Shown: one piece after another, positions 46,809-56,483 of the stretch
Layout: every line of letters starts with the position of its first letter
Position numbering within the stretch: position 1 is the stretch's first letter
Assembly (NCBI RefSeq): GCF_000719865.1
Contig: NZ_JOID01000005.1
Coordinates: 1 to 64,000, forward strand
Origin: Streptomyces albus subsp. albus
Lineage (GTDB): Bacteria; Actinomycetota; Actinomycetes; Streptomycetales; Streptomycetaceae
Direction: 5' to 3'
DNA length: 64,000 nucleotides
The notes under the pieces: model-generated
Database searches by the model: none
What the model saw: the letters and a program-made list of their open reading frames with translations, nothing else
What the model was told of the DNA's origin: nothing
Position numbers and translations under genes: made by a program

Positions 46809-48416
46809 ATGACCACCGCACCGGAAGTGATCTGCCGTTCGCCCTACCGCCGCGCCCTGGGGTTCTTCTTCCTCGGCCTCGGGGTGGCCGGGGCCCTCCT
46901 GGCCCTGGCACGAGCGGCCTCCCGGGGCACTTTCCTGGACGTGTGGCTGGGCCTCGGCCTGTTCTTCGCACTGGTGGGCTTCGCCTCGGTCCGCGGGGTC
47001 AGCGCCGAAGTGCGCGGTGACGCCCACGGCTTGCACTTCAGGACGCTGCTGCGCCACCGGAGCGTGCCGTGGCGCGACATCGCCGACCTGCGGGTACAGC
47101 TCCAGTCCGCGGGGGCGTTCCACTCCCAGGAGATCCGCCGCGTCGGCCTGGTGCTGCGCGACGGACGCAAGAGGCTGCTTCCGCTGCCGAGCAGCGGTGC
47201 CGCCCCCGACCTGGAGTTCGACGCGAAACTGGACGCGCTCCGCGCGCTGCACCGCCGCTACGGGGCCCCGGAGTCGGACCATCTGCCCGTGGTCTCGTCC
47301 CGCACCGCCGGGCGCGGCTGGGCCGGGTCGCTGATCCTGTGCGTCCTGCTGCTCGCCGGCGCGGGCGTGGCCGCGTCGTTCGTACCGGGCACCGCGTCGG
47401 AGATGCGGGCGTGGCGGTCGGCCGTTCCGTGCGCCGTGGAAGCCTCCACCGCGGAGCCGCGGGCGGACTGCCTTTCCACCCTGCCGGCCGTGATCGAGCG
47501 GACCGAGGTCAACGGGCCCAGGCAGCCCAGCCATCTGTATTTCAGCGACGGCCGGCCGCTGGAGCGGCTCCCGGTTTCGGAAGAGGCCGCACAGGCGTTC
47601 CGGCCCGGCGACGGCGTCGAACTGACCGTCTGGCGCCGCGAGGTGATGGAGGTCGCCGGGGAGCGCCATGTGTGGCGCAAGCGCGTCATCCCCGCCGGTG
47701 ACGTGGCCGTCTTCGCAGCCGTGCTCGTCCTCACCGCGGGCTACCCCGGGGCCCGGGTGCTGCTGCGGCTGCGCGGGCGGCGGCTACCCGATGACGAAGT
47801 GCTGCCGTCGGCGCTTCCGTTCGTGGGCGCGCTCGCCGGTACGGCGCTGTGGCTGCTGCCGCTCTGCTACCTCCACCCCACGACGCTGTTCACCTCTTCG
47901 GTGGCGGTCACGTGGGCAGCCGCGGGCTCGCTCGTCACACTGGGACTCCTCGTCCTCGCCTGGCGCGCCACCAGGGTGCGCGGTCCCGGAGAGGCCGGTG
48001 CGGCCGGGCAGTCCGCGGGGGAAGAGGAGGGCGAGGGGGAAGTCTTCCTGCGGGCCCGCTTCCTGGAGGAGACCGACTACAACCCGCACCGCTTCGGCAA
48101 CCACATCGTGCTGGGCGGCGGCCCGCCCGCGGTGACGCCCCACTCCGGCCCGGGCCGGTTCGCGGCGAGACCGATACCGGTGGGGCGGCTCACCGTCGGG
48201 GAAGTGCGCCGGGTCCGGGGCGACGACAGCGAGGTCGTCCCCCGAAGCTGGCACATCGCCGAACTCGACGACGCGGGCCGACGGGTCCGCCTCGCGGCGG
48301 CCCCGGCCGACCTGGCCCGTATCCTCCGCGCGCTGGACGCCAAGAGTGCGTCCGCGGCCCCGGCGGCCCGGCCTCTCAGCGGACCGGGTGGCCCGCGTCC
48401 CGCAGGGCGTTCTTGA
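46809..48416 (+). CDS. Multi-span membrane protein with PH-like segment, unknown function
   Basis: The 535-residue protein has two N-terminal hydrophobic segments (about 15-35 and 45-62), a PH/bPH2-like stretch ([30 protein letters not shown]), another span ([24 protein letters not shown]), a soluble region with two cysteines, three further spans (about 295-390) and a C-terminal soluble domain. No enzyme motif is seen. Its last 41 bp overlap the 3' end of the convergent hisF gene. Function unknown. Confidence 0.75.
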   Translation: MTTAPEVICRSPYRRALGFFFLGLGVAGALLALARAASRGTFLDVWLGLGLFFALVGFASVRGVSAEVRGDAHGLHFRTLLRHRSVPWRDIADLRVQLQSAGAFHSQEIRRVGLVLRDGRKRLLPLPSSGAAPDLEFDAKLDALRALHRRYGAPESDHLPVVSSRTAGRGWAGSLILCVLLLAGAGVAASFVPGTASEMRAWRSAVPCAVEASTAEPRADCLSTLPAVIERTEVNGPRQPSHLYFSDGRPLERLPVSEEAAQAFRPGDGVELTVWRREVMEVAGERHVWRKRVIPAGDVAVFAAVLVLTAGYPGARVLLRLRGRRLPDDEVLPSALPFVGALAGTALWLLPLCYLHPTTLFTSSVAVTWAAAGSLVTLGLLVLAWRATRVRGPGEAGAAGQSAGEEEGEGEVFLRARFLEETDYNPHRFGNHIVLGGGPPAVTPHSGPGRFAARPIPVGRLTVGEVRRVRGDDSEVVPRSWHIAELDDAGRRVRLAAAPADLARILRALDAKSASAAPAARPLSGPGGPRPAGRS

Positions 48417-49146
48417 CCTCGCCGATGCGGAGGTCGCCGAAGTGGAACACCGAGGCGGCCAGGACCGCGTCCGCGCCGGCGGCGACCGCCGGGGCGAAGT
48501 CGGACAGCTTGCCCGCGCCGCCGGAGGCGATCACGGGGATGGTGACCTCCGCGCGCACGGCCTTGATCATCTCGGTGTCGTAGCCGTCCTTGGTGCCGTC
48601 GGCGTCCATCGAGTTCAGCAGGATCTCGCCGGCGCCCAACTCGGCCGCCCGGTGGGCCCATTCGACGGCGTCGATGCCGGTGCCGCGCCGCCCGCCGTGG
48701 GTGGTGACCTCGTAGCCGGAGGCGGTGGTGGTGCCCTCCGGGCAGCGGCGGGCGTCGACGGAGAGGACGAGCACCTGGCTGCCGAAGCGCTCGGAGATCT
48801 CCCGGATCAGCTCGGGGCGGGCGATCGCCGCCGTGTTGACGCCGACCTTGTCCGCCCCGGCGCGCAGCAGCTTGTCGACATCCTCCGTGGAGCGGACGCC
48901 GCCGCCGACGGTGAGCGGGATGAAGACCTGCTCGGCGGTGCGCCGGACCACGTCGTAGGTGGTCTCGCGGTCGCCCGAGGAGGCGGTGATGTCGAGGAAG
49001 GTCAGCTCGTCGGCGCCCTCGGCGTCGTACAGCTTGGCCATCTCGACGGGGTCGCCCGCGTCGCGCAGGTTCTGGAAGTTGACGCCCTTCACGACCCGGC
49101 CGCCGTCCACGTCCAGGCAGGGGATGACTCGGACCGCCAGGGTCAT
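48376..49146 (-). CDS. hisF: Imidazole glycerol phosphate synthase, cyclase subunit
   Basis: The 256-residue barrel enzyme uses ammonia from HisH to make imidazole glycerol phosphate and [20 protein letters not shown] holds the first catalytic Asp. LTVGGGVRS and VIASGGAGK are the phosphate sites, and [14 protein letters not shown] holds the second catalytic Asp. AGGAG precedes ATG 49146 by eight bases. It is the last gene of the operon. Confidence 0.97.
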   Translation of the reverse strand: MTLAVRVIPCLDVDGGRVVKGVNFQNLRDAGDPVEMAKLYDAEGADELTFLDITASSGDRETTYDVVRRTAEQVFIPLTVGGGVRSTEDVDKLLRAGADKVGVNTAAIARPELIREISERFGSQVLVLSVDARRCPEGTTTASGYEVTTHGGRRGTGIDAVEWAHRAAELGAGEILLNSMDADGTKDGYDTEMIKAVRAEVTIPVIASGGAGKLSDFAPAVAAGADAVLAASVFHFGDLRIGEVKNALRDAGHPVR

Positions 49147-49205
49147 GTCGCTCGGTCTCCTTCTCGTTCTTCGGTCTGTGCGGGGTGGTTCTGCGCGGAT
49201 ACGTC

Positions 49206-49667
49206 CTACGCGGGGGCCGCGGCGCCGGCCGGCCCGGAGCGGTCGTCGCCGCGGAACGCCTCCAGCTCCACCTCGACCAGCACCCGGGAGTCGACGAAGC
49301 CGGAGACCACGACGAGGGTCGCGGCCGGCCGCACGGCGCCGAACAGCTCCTGGTGGGCGCGGCCGACCGCCTCCACGTCGCGGGCGTGGGTCAGATACAT
49401 GCGGGTGCGGATCACGGACTCGGCGCCGAGGCCGAACCGCGCCAGCGCGTCGAGCGCGTTGCGGAAGGCCGTCCGCGCCTGCTCGTACGGGTCGCCCTCG
49501 CCGACCAGATCGCCCGCGACGAGCGGCATGGTGCCGGAGACCAGCACCCGGTCCCCCGCCGCGACGGCCCGCGCGAAACCGATCGACTCCTCCCAGGGGC
49601 TGTCGGTCTGCACGCGCTGTATGGAGGGCGGTGTGGCGTCGGACGGTCCGGATCCGGGCATCGGCAT
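49206..49667 (-). CDS. RidA (YjgF/UK114)-family protein
   Basis: The 153-residue protein has [49 protein letters not shown] and ends with the [13 protein letters not shown] and [25 protein letters not shown] segments, where the Arg that binds imines is present. RidA proteins hydrolyse reactive enamines and imines. GAGGAG precedes ATG 49667. Its place between hisA and hisF suggests a housekeeping role for pathway by-products; this is inferred. Confidence 0.88.
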   Translation of the reverse strand: MPMPGSGPSDATPPSIQRVQTDSPWEESIGFARAVAAGDRVLVSGTMPLVAGDLVGEGDPYEQARTAFRNALDALARFGLGAESVIRTRMYLTHARDVEAVGRAHQELFGAVRPAATLVVVSGFVDSRVLVEVELEAFRGDDRSGPAGAAAPA

Positions 49668-49808
49668 CGGTTCTGCTCCTCGAAGCTGCGCGGGCGGGGC
49701 GGGCGGGGCGGGCGGGGACGGTATCGGGCGGACGAACGGGCGGGCGGTACGCCCCGGCCGCGGCAGTGCTGTGGGTGCGGTGCGGTGCGCGCCGCGGCCG
49801 GTCACCGC

Positions 49809-50537
49809 TCACGACACCGCGGCGAGCGCCTCCTCCAGCGTGAACGCCTTGGCGTAGAGGGCCTTGCCCACGATGGCGCCCTCGACACCCTCCGGCACCA
49901 GAGCCGCGATGGCCCGCAGGTCGTCCAGGGAGGAGACGCCTCCGGAGGCGACGACGGGCTTGTCGGTGGCGGCGCAGACGTTCCGCAGCAGTTCCAGGTT
50001 GGGGCCCTGGAGGGTGCCGTCCTTGGCGATGTCGGTGACGACGTAGCGGGCGCAGCCCTCGGAGTCGAGCCGGGCCAGGGTCTCGTAGAGGTCGCCGCCG
50101 TCGCGGGTCCAGCCGCGGCCGCGGAGGGTGGTGCCGCGGACGTCGAGGCCGACGGCGATCCGGTCGCCGTGCTCGGCGATGACCTTGGCGACCCACTCGG
50201 GGGTCTCCAGGGCGGCGGTGCCGAGGTTGACGCGGGTGCAGCCGGTGGCGAGGGCGGCGGCCAGGGTGGCGTCGTCGCGGATGCCGCCGGACAGCTCGAC
50301 CTTGATGTCCATGGAGCGGGCGACCTCGGCGATCTTCTCGCGGTTGTCGCCGGTGCCGAAGGCCGCGTCGAGGTCCACGAGGTGCAGCCACTCCGCGCCC
50401 GCCTTCTGCCAGGCGAGGGCGGCGGAGAGCGGGTCGCCGTAGGACGTCTCGGAGCCGGACTCGCCGTGGACGAGGCGGACGGCCTGGCCGTCGCGGACGT
50501 CGACGGCCGGGAGGAGTTCGAGGCGGTGCGTGGTCAT
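49809..50537 (-). CDS. priA: Phosphoribosyl isomerase A (HisA/TrpF bifunctional PriA)
   Basis: The 242-residue barrel enzyme isomerises ProFAR in histidine synthesis. [29 protein letters not shown] holds the first catalytic Asp; [10 protein letters not shown] and VVASGGVSS are phosphate sites; [14 protein letters not shown] holds the second Asp. In actinobacteria this enzyme (PriA) also performs the TrpF step, and no trpF is seen in the trp cluster here. ATG 50537 is in the operon between hisH and the RidA gene. Confidence 0.95.
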   Translation of the reverse strand: MTTHRLELLPAVDVRDGQAVRLVHGESGSETSYGDPLSAALAWQKAGAEWLHLVDLDAAFGTGDNREKIAEVARSMDIKVELSGGIRDDATLAAALATGCTRVNLGTAALETPEWVAKVIAEHGDRIAVGLDVRGTTLRGRGWTRDGGDLYETLARLDSEGCARYVVTDIAKDGTLQGPNLELLRNVCAATDKPVVASGGVSSLDDLRAIAALVPEGVEGAIVGKALYAKAFTLEEALAAVS

Positions 50538-50640
50538 GGCGTGGCGTGCCTTCGGTGTCGTGGCGGACGGGGAGAGGTGCGCGGTGGCGGGGTGCCGCAC
50601 CGGGGCGGCGGCCCCCGCCGCGCGCGGTGCGGCACCGGGG

Positions 50641-51321
50641 TCAGAGGGTGTCGACCCAGTTGCGCAGCAGCTGGGCGCCGGCGTCGCCGGACTTCTCCGG
50701 GTGGAACTGGGTGGCCCACAGCGGGCCGTTCTCCACGGCGGCCACGAACGGCTCCCCGTGCGTGGTCCAGCTGACCTTCGGCGGGCGGATGGAGGCGTTG
50801 CCGGCCTCGAAGTCCCACTGGCCGACCGCGTAGGAGTGGACGAAGTAGAAGCGGGTGTCCTCGTCAAGGCCGGCGAAGGCCTGCGAACCCTCGGCCGCCT
50901 TCACGGTGTTCCAGCCCATGTGCGGGACGACGGGGGCGCGCAGCGGGCCGACGGTTCCCGGCCACTCGTCCAGGCCCTCGGTCTCGACGCCGTGCTCGAT
51001 GCCGCGGGCGAAGAGGATCTGCATGCCGACGCAGATGCCCAGGACGGGGCGGCCGCCGGCCAGCCGCCGGCCGACGACCCAGTCGCCGCGTGCCTCCTTG
51101 AGCCCCTGCATGCAGGCGGCGAAGGCGCCGACGCCGGGGACGAGCAGTCCGTCGGCGTTCATGGCGCGGTCGTAGTCGCGGGTGATCTCGACGTCGGCGC
51201 CGGCCCGGGCGAGGGCGCGCTCCGCGGAGCGAACGTTGCCGAAGCCGTAGTCGAAGACGACGACCTTCTTGCCGGTGCCCGTGCCCCGGCCGGTGCCGGG
51301 GCCGGTGTCCGTGCCGGTCAT
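50641..51321 (-). CDS. hisH: Imidazole glycerol phosphate synthase, glutaminase subunit
   Basis: The 226-residue class I glutaminase supplies ammonia to HisF. The nucleophile lies in LGICVGMQ, and the His-Glu pair in [30 protein letters not shown] is the family N-terminus, after a short Gly/Thr-rich start. ATG 51321 overlaps the upstream small gene's stop as ATGA; ATG 51327 is also in frame, with GGAGG close upstream. Confidence 0.95.
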   Translation of the reverse strand: MTGTDTGPGTGRGTGTGKKVVVFDYGFGNVRSAERALARAGADVEITRDYDRAMNADGLLVPGVGAFAACMQGLKEARGDWVVGRRLAGGRPVLGICVGMQILFARGIEHGVETEGLDEWPGTVGPLRAPVVPHMGWNTVKAAEGSQAFAGLDEDTRFYFVHSYAVGQWDFEAGNASIRPPKVSWTTHGEPFVAAVENGPLWATQFHPEKSGDAGAQLLRNWVDTL

Positions 51322-51485
51322 TCCCATACTCCCTCCAGCCGCATGATGCCCGCCGCCAGGCACATCGCCGAACTGATCGCCAGCAGCACGATCACGCCCT
51401 TGGGCAGCCCCTGCCTGGCGAAGGAGATCACCCCGCCGAGCAGGAACAGCCCCACGACGATCAGGACGGTGGACAGCCCCGTCAC
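51318..51485 (-). CDS. Small two-span membrane protein in the his operon
   Basis: The 55-residue protein runs from GTG 51485 ([26 protein letters not shown]) to [13 protein letters not shown] end IMRLEGVWE. Two hydrophobic segments (about 4-22 and 30-47) flank a short basic loop. Its start overlaps the hisB stop (GTGA) and its stop overlaps the hisH start (ATGA), so it is translated together with both. Function unknown; tight coupling argues that it is real. Confidence 0.8.
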   Translation of the reverse strand: MTGLSTVLIVVGLFLLGGVISFARQGLPKGVIVLLAISSAMCLAAGIMRLEGVWE

Positions 51486-52075
51486 AGCGCGCCCTTCGTG
51501 GACGGCAGGATGCCGGCGGCGCGCGGGTCGCGTTCGCTGGCGTAGCGCAGCGCGCGGGCGAGGGCCTTGAACTGGCATTCCACGATGTGGTGCGCGTTGC
51601 GCCCGTAGGGCACGTGGACGTGCAGGGCGATCTGCGCCTGGGCCACGAAGGACTCCAGGATGTGCCGGGTCATCGTGGTGTCGTACTCGCCGATCATCGG
51701 CGCCATCTTCTCGGGCTCGGTGTGCACGAGGTACGGGCGGCCGGAGAGGTCGACGGTGACCTGGGCGAGCGATTCGTCCAGCGGGACGGTGCAGTTGCCG
51801 AAGCGGTAGATGCCGACCTTGTCGCCGAGGGCCTTCCGGAAGGCGGCGCCGAGCGCCAGCGCGGTGTCCTCGATGGTGTGGTGGCTGTCGATGTGCAGAT
51901 CGCCCTCGGTCTTCACCGTGAGGTCGAAGAGGCCGTGCCGGCCGAGCTGGTCGAGCATGTGGTCGTAGAAGCCGACGCCGGTCGACACGTCGACCTTGCC
52001 GGTGCCGTCCAGGTCGATCTCGACGAGGACGCTGGTCTCCTTGGTGGTGCGCTCCACGCGGCCCACGCGGGTCAT
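51482..52075 (-). CDS. hisB: Imidazoleglycerol-phosphate dehydratase
   Basis: The 197-residue Mn-dependent enzyme makes imidazole acetol phosphate. [30 protein letters not shown], and [20 protein letters not shown] hold the metal-binding histidines and glutamates. It lacks the phosphatase domain seen in enteric HisB. AGGAG precedes ATG 52075, which overlaps the hisC stop (ATGA). Confidence 0.97.
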   Translation of the reverse strand: MTRVGRVERTTKETSVLVEIDLDGTGKVDVSTGVGFYDHMLDQLGRHGLFDLTVKTEGDLHIDSHHTIEDTALALGAAFRKALGDKVGIYRFGNCTVPLDESLAQVTVDLSGRPYLVHTEPEKMAPMIGEYDTTMTRHILESFVAQAQIALHVHVPYGRNAHHIVECQFKALARALRYASERDPRAAGILPSTKGAL

Positions 52076-53241
52076 CGGTTCGTCTCCTTGGTGGGGTTCC
52101 CGGTGCTCCGGGGGTCTGGTGCGGTCCCCGGGCGGTGCAGCACGGCGCGGACCGCGTCGAGGAAGGCGTCGTTCTCGGCCGGGGTTCCGGCGGTGACGCG
52201 CAGCCATCCGGGCACGCCGTTGTCGCGGACCAGGACGCCCTGCTCCAGCAGGGCCCGCCAGGTCTTGTGGGCGTCGTCGAAGCGGCCGAACTGGACGAAG
52301 TTGGCGTCCGAGTCGGTCACTTCACAGCCGGCCGCGCGCAACTCCGTAACCAGGCGGTCCCGTTCCGACTTCAGCTGTTCCACGTAACCGAGCAGGGTGT
52401 CGGTGTGTTCCAGCGCGGCGAGCGCGGTGGCCTGGGTGACGGCCGAGAGGTGGTACGGCAGCCGCACGAGCTGGACGGCGCCGACGACGGCCGGGTCGGC
52501 GGCGAGGTAGCCGAGCCGGAGCCCGGCCGCGCCGAAGGCCTTCGACATGGTGCGGCTGATCACCAGCAGCGGCCGGCCCTCGATCAGCGGCAGCAGCGAG
52601 GGGCGGTGGCTGAACTCGCCGTACGCCTCGTCGACGACGACCAGCGTCGGCTTCGCTGCCTGGGCCGCCTCGTACAGGGCGAGGACGGTCTCCGCCTCGA
52701 CGGCGGTGCCGGTCGGGTTGTTCGGGGAGGTGATGAAGACGACGTCGGGCCGGTGCTCGGCGATGGCCGCGCGGGCGCCCTCCACGTCGATGCGGAAGTC
52801 GGCGTGGCGGGGGCCGGAGATCCAGCCGGTGCCGGTGCCGCGCGCGATGAGGGCGTGCATCGAGTAGGAGGGCTCGAAGCCGATGGCCGTGCGGCCGGGG
52901 CCGCCGAAGGCCTGCAGCAGCTGCTGCAGCACCTCGTTGGAGCCGTTGGCCGCCCACACCTGCTCGCGCGTGACCTCGTGCCCGCAGGTGCGGGTGAGGT
53001 ACCGCGCCAGTTCGGTGCGGAGTTCGGCCGCGTCCCGGTCCGGGTAGCGGTTGAGGGTGCGGGCCGCCTCGGTGACGCGCTCGGTGATGCGCCGCACGAC
53101 CGGCTCGGGCAGCGGGTACGGGTTCTCGTTGGTGTTGAGCCGGACGGGCACGTCGAGCTGGGGGGCGCCGTAGGCGGACTGACCGCGCAGTTCGTCCCGG
53201 ATGGGCAGGGCGTCCCAGGGTGCCGGGGTGTTCACGCTCAC
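52072..53241 (-). CDS. hisC: Histidinol-phosphate aminotransferase
   Basis: The 389-residue PLP enzyme has [54 protein letters not shown], and the PLP lysine in [19 protein letters not shown]. These are the fold-type I aminotransferase motifs in the expected order. GTG 53241 overlaps the hisD stop as GTGA, with GGAG nearby; GTG 53235 is an alternative. Confidence 0.96.
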   Translation of the reverse strand: MSVNTPAPWDALPIRDELRGQSAYGAPQLDVPVRLNTNENPYPLPEPVVRRITERVTEAARTLNRYPDRDAAELRTELARYLTRTCGHEVTREQVWAANGSNEVLQQLLQAFGGPGRTAIGFEPSYSMHALIARGTGTGWISGPRHADFRIDVEGARAAIAEHRPDVVFITSPNNPTGTAVEAETVLALYEAAQAAKPTLVVVDEAYGEFSHRPSLLPLIEGRPLLVISRTMSKAFGAAGLRLGYLAADPAVVGAVQLVRLPYHLSAVTQATALAALEHTDTLLGYVEQLKSERDRLVTELRAAGCEVTDSDANFVQFGRFDDAHKTWRALLEQGVLVRDNGVPGWLRVTAGTPAENDAFLDAVRAVLHRPGTAPDPRSTGNPTKETNR

Positions 53242-54575
53242 TTGCTCCCGGGCCCTCCGTCCGCCCCCGGCCCGCCGGGGAAGCGGGCCGTGATCGCGGC
53301 CCCGTGCGCCGGCAGGTCCTCCGCCTCGGCGAGGGTGACGACGTGGTGGGCGACCTCCGCGAGCGCCTCGCGGCTGTAGTCCACGACGTGGATGCCGCGC
53401 AGGAAGGACTGCACCGACAGCCCCGAGGAGTGGCAGGCGCAGCCGCCGGTGGGCAGGACGTGGTTGGAGCCGGCGCTGTAGTCGCCGAGCGAGACCGGGG
53501 CGTACGGGCCGACGAAGATCGCGCCGGCGTTGCGGACCCGGGCGGCGAGGGCCGCCGCGTCGGCCGTCTGGATCTCCAGGTGCTCGGCGGCGTAGGCGTC
53601 GACCACGCGCAGGCCCTCGTCCATGCCGTCGACCAGCACGATGGCGGACTGCCGGCCGGCCAGGGCCGCGGTGACCCGCTCCACGTGCTTCGTCGCGGCG
53701 ACCTGCGTCTTCAGCTCGGCCTCCACGGCCTCGGCCAGCTCCGCGGAGTCGGTGACGAGGACGGAGGCGGCGAGGGTGTCGTGCTCGGCCTGGCTGATCA
53801 GGTCGGCGGCGACGTGCACCGGGTCGGCCCCGGCGTCGGCCAGGACGGCGATCTCGGTCGGCCCGGCCTCGGCGTCGATGCCGATCCGGCCCTTGAGCAG
53901 CCGCTTCGCCGCGGCGACGTAGATGTTGCCGGGGCCGGTGACGAGATTCACCGGCAGGCACTCGTCGGTGCCGTAGGCGAACATGGCGATGGCCTGGGCG
54001 CCGCCCGCGGCGTGCACCTCCGCCACGCCCAGCAGGGCGCAGGCGGCGAGGATCGTCGGGTGCGGCAGGCCGCCGAAGGCCGCCTGCGGCGGGGAGCTGA
54101 CGGCGATGCCCTCGACGCCCGCCTCCTGCGCGGGCACCACATTCATCACAACGGATGACGGGTAGACGGCGAGGCCGCCCGGCACGTACAGGCCCACGCG
54201 CTCGACGGGCACCCAGCGCTCGGTGACGCTGCCGCCCGGCACGACCTGCGTGGTGTGGTCGGTGCGGCGCTGGTCGCGGTGGACGAGCCGGGCGCGGCGG
54301 ATCGACTCCTCCAGCGCGGCGCGGACGGCCGGGTCCAGCTCCTCCAGGGCCCGGGCGAGGGCCTCGGCGGGGACTCTGGTCCGGTCGGGGGTGACACCGT
54401 CGAACCGCCGGTTGAAGTCGATCACCGCGGCCGAGCCCCGATGGCGCACGTCGTCGCAGATCGGCCGCACCTTCTCCAGGGCGGCCTCGACGTCGAACTC
54501 GGCTCGTGGCAGCAGGTCGCGCAGGGCGGCCCCCTCGGGGAGGGCGTCGCCGCGCAGATCGATTCGGGAGATCAC
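53238..54575 (-). CDS. hisD: Histidinol dehydrogenase
   Basis: The 445-residue zinc enzyme makes the last two oxidations to histidine. [28 protein letters not shown] binds NAD, and [14 protein letters not shown] holds the catalytic Glu-His region. [21 protein letters not shown] carries a metal-binding histidine. GTG 54575 ([13 protein letters not shown]) fits the family N-terminus. It is the first gene of the operon. Confidence 0.97.
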   Translation of the reverse strand: MISRIDLRGDALPEGAALRDLLPRAEFDVEAALEKVRPICDDVRHRGSAAVIDFNRRFDGVTPDRTRVPAEALARALEELDPAVRAALEESIRRARLVHRDQRRTDHTTQVVPGGSVTERWVPVERVGLYVPGGLAVYPSSVVMNVVPAQEAGVEGIAVSSPPQAAFGGLPHPTILAACALLGVAEVHAAGGAQAIAMFAYGTDECLPVNLVTGPGNIYVAAAKRLLKGRIGIDAEAGPTEIAVLADAGADPVHVAADLISQAEHDTLAASVLVTDSAELAEAVEAELKTQVAATKHVERVTAALAGRQSAIVLVDGMDEGLRVVDAYAAEHLEIQTADAAALAARVRNAGAIFVGPYAPVSLGDYSAGSNHVLPTGGCACHSSGLSVQSFLRGIHVVDYSREALAEVAHHVVTLAEAEDLPAHGAAITARFPGGPGADGGPGSK

Positions 54576-54614
54576 GAGGTCAAGTGTCTCAGACCCGGCA
54601 CGCGGACCGGGCAG

Positions 54615-54656
54615 CCGTATCACTCGCTGATACGGGACCCCGGAGTCACTCGTGAC
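54615..54656. promoter_or_regulatory. Two palindromes between hisD and the divergent beta-helix gene
   Basis: CCGTATCA-CTCGC-TGATACGG (54615-54635) is a perfect 8-bp inverted repeat. GTCAC-TC-GTGAC (54645-54656) is a perfect 5-bp one. Both lie 40-80 bp upstream of hisD and 85-126 bp upstream of the plus-strand gene, in a good place to regulate either. Confidence 0.55.
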
Positions 54657-54740
54657 CATCGGCTTTCATACGGTTACCCAGCGGGCATGGGACAGCTGTA
54701 CGGGCCGGGACGGCCGTGCACGACGGAGGAGGACGGGCGA

Positions 54741-56342
54741 GTGACCGTGCCAGGGGACGGCGAGCCGCCGGCATCTCTTGAACTGACCCCGGCGGAGTGG
54801 GGGATGTGGCAGGCGTTCCGCAACGGCAGCACGCACGATCTGCGCACCAGGAATCCGCTCCACGACGATCCGGACGGGCAGCACCGCTGGGGTCCCGACC
54901 GCACCGTGCGCGCCCGCGTGCTGGCGCTGTTATTGCTGGACGGCCCGCCGCCGCAGCCGGGGCGGGTGACCGCGCTCAAGCTGAACGGGGCCTACGTCAC
55001 CGGCGTCCTGGACCTGGCCGGCGGCACCGTCGATCCGTACGTCGAGATGCACGGCTGCCGTTTCGAGAAGGAGATCCTGCTGCCGGAGTCCCGTTTCACC
55101 ACGCTGCGGCTGGTGGGCTGCCGGATACCCCGGCTGGAGGGCGCGCGGCTGCAGACCGAGGGGGATCTGCATCTGCCGCGCTGCACCGTGCCCCACGGCA
55201 TCCGGCTCACCGACGCCCAGATCGGCACCGATCTGCTGCTCAACCAGATCACCGTGGAACGCGACCGCCGGGGCCGCTCGATCGTCGCCGACGGCATCTC
55301 CGTCGGCCAGGACCTCCAGGCGGAGCTGATCGAGTCGCACGGCGAGCTGAGCCTGCGCGGCGCGCAGATCGGCGTCTCGCTCAGCCTGCGCGGCAGCAAG
55401 CTGCGCAATCCGCACGGACGGCGGGCGCTCAACGCCCCCCAGCTCACCGTCGAGCGCACGCTCTACCTGACCGCCGCCGGGCTCAGCAGCTCACCGTTCG
55501 CCACCGGCACCACACCGCCGTACGGGATCGTCAACACGCCCGGGAGCGGCGTGCGGCTCCAGCGTTTCGAATGCGTGGGCGGGGTGCGGCTGGACGACGG
55601 GCGCTTCGGTGACGCCGTCGACTTCGAACAGGCGCGCTTCGTCATGGAGGCCGACCAGGAGCTGTCCATGCGACGCATCCAGACGCCGGAGCTGCGCTTC
55701 CTGTGCGACCGCCCGCACCGCGGCCGGGTGACCCTGTCGGGTGCCAAGGTGGTCAATCTGGTGGACCAGGCGTCGAGTTGGCCGGGCCCGGGCGGTCTGT
55801 CGATGGCGGGGTTCACGTACGAGTGCCTGATCCCTCGCGGCCGGTTCCCGCTGTCGATGCGGCTGGAGTGGGTCGCGGCCGCCACCCCGGAGTACGCCCC
55901 CGAACCCTACGAGCAGTTGTCGAACGCGCTGCGGACGAGCGGCGAGGACGCCCACGCCCGCGAGGTGCTGCTCGCCAAGCAGCGGCGGCGCCGCGAAACC
56001 CTGCCGCTGGCAGGGAAGCTGTGGGGATTCCTGCAGGACTGGACGGTGGCGTACGGCTACCGGCCGGGCCGTGCGGCGGTCTGGATGGCCTTCCTGTGGG
56101 CGGCCGGCGCGCTGCTGTTCTCCCGGACCAGGCCGCCGGCCATCAGCGAGGAGGGCGCCCCGCACTGGGACCCGGCGATCTACGCCCTCGACCTGCTGCT
56201 TCCGGTGATCAATCTGGGCCAGGACACCTCCTGGCGGATGACGGGCTTCCACCAGTGGGCGTCGGTGGTGATGATCCTGCTCGGCTGGGTGCTCGCCACG
56301 ACCGTCGCGGCCGGGGCCTCGCGCCTGCTGCGGCGCAACTGA
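54741..56342 (+). CDS. Beta-helix membrane protein, often called membrane-associated oxidoreductase
   Basis: The 533-residue protein starts at GTG 54741 with GAGGA upstream. Residues about 75-380 are rungs of short strands such as GAYVTGVLDLAGGTV, MHGCRFEKEILLPES and GDLHLPRCTV, like a right-handed beta-helix. The C-terminus has two hydrophobic spans (about 450-470 and 505-525) with ALDLLLPVINLGQDTSWRMTGFHQW between them, a pattern like two-helix channel pores. No cofactor motif is seen, so the oxidoreductase name is doubtful. A TTA codon at 54930-54932 (codon 64) suggests bldA dependence. Confidence 0.75.
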   Translation: MTVPGDGEPPASLELTPAEWGMWQAFRNGSTHDLRTRNPLHDDPDGQHRWGPDRTVRARVLALLLLDGPPPQPGRVTALKLNGAYVTGVLDLAGGTVDPYVEMHGCRFEKEILLPESRFTTLRLVGCRIPRLEGARLQTEGDLHLPRCTVPHGIRLTDAQIGTDLLLNQITVERDRRGRSIVADGISVGQDLQAELIESHGELSLRGAQIGVSLSLRGSKLRNPHGRRALNAPQLTVERTLYLTAAGLSSSPFATGTTPPYGIVNTPGSGVRLQRFECVGGVRLDDGRFGDAVDFEQARFVMEADQELSMRRIQTPELRFLCDRPHRGRVTLSGAKVVNLVDQASSWPGPGGLSMAGFTYECLIPRGRFPLSMRLEWVAAATPEYAPEPYEQLSNALRTSGEDAHAREVLLAKQRRRRETLPLAGKLWGFLQDWTVAYGYRPGRAAVWMAFLWAAGALLFSRTRPPAISEEGAPHWDPAIYALDLLLPVINLGQDTSWRMTGFHQWASVVMILLGWVLATTVAAGASRLLRRN

Positions 56343-56344
56343 CC

Positions 56345-56385
56345 GGCCGCCGGGCCGCCGGGGCAGCCGGAACTCCGGTTTTTTT
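56345..56385 (+). terminator. Terminator with T run after the beta-helix gene
   Basis: GGCCGCCGGGCCGCCGGGGC and CCGG-AACT-CCGG precede seven T residues (56379-56385). A T run after a GC-rich stem is rare in this genome type. Confidence 0.55.
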
Positions 56386-56483
56386 ACCGCTTGTTGACCA
56401 TCCCTCAAGCAACCGAAATTCTGATACCGAAGCGTCACCGTAAACCGCTGGAACCGCTACGACCTGCGCTTTTCAATGGGAGC

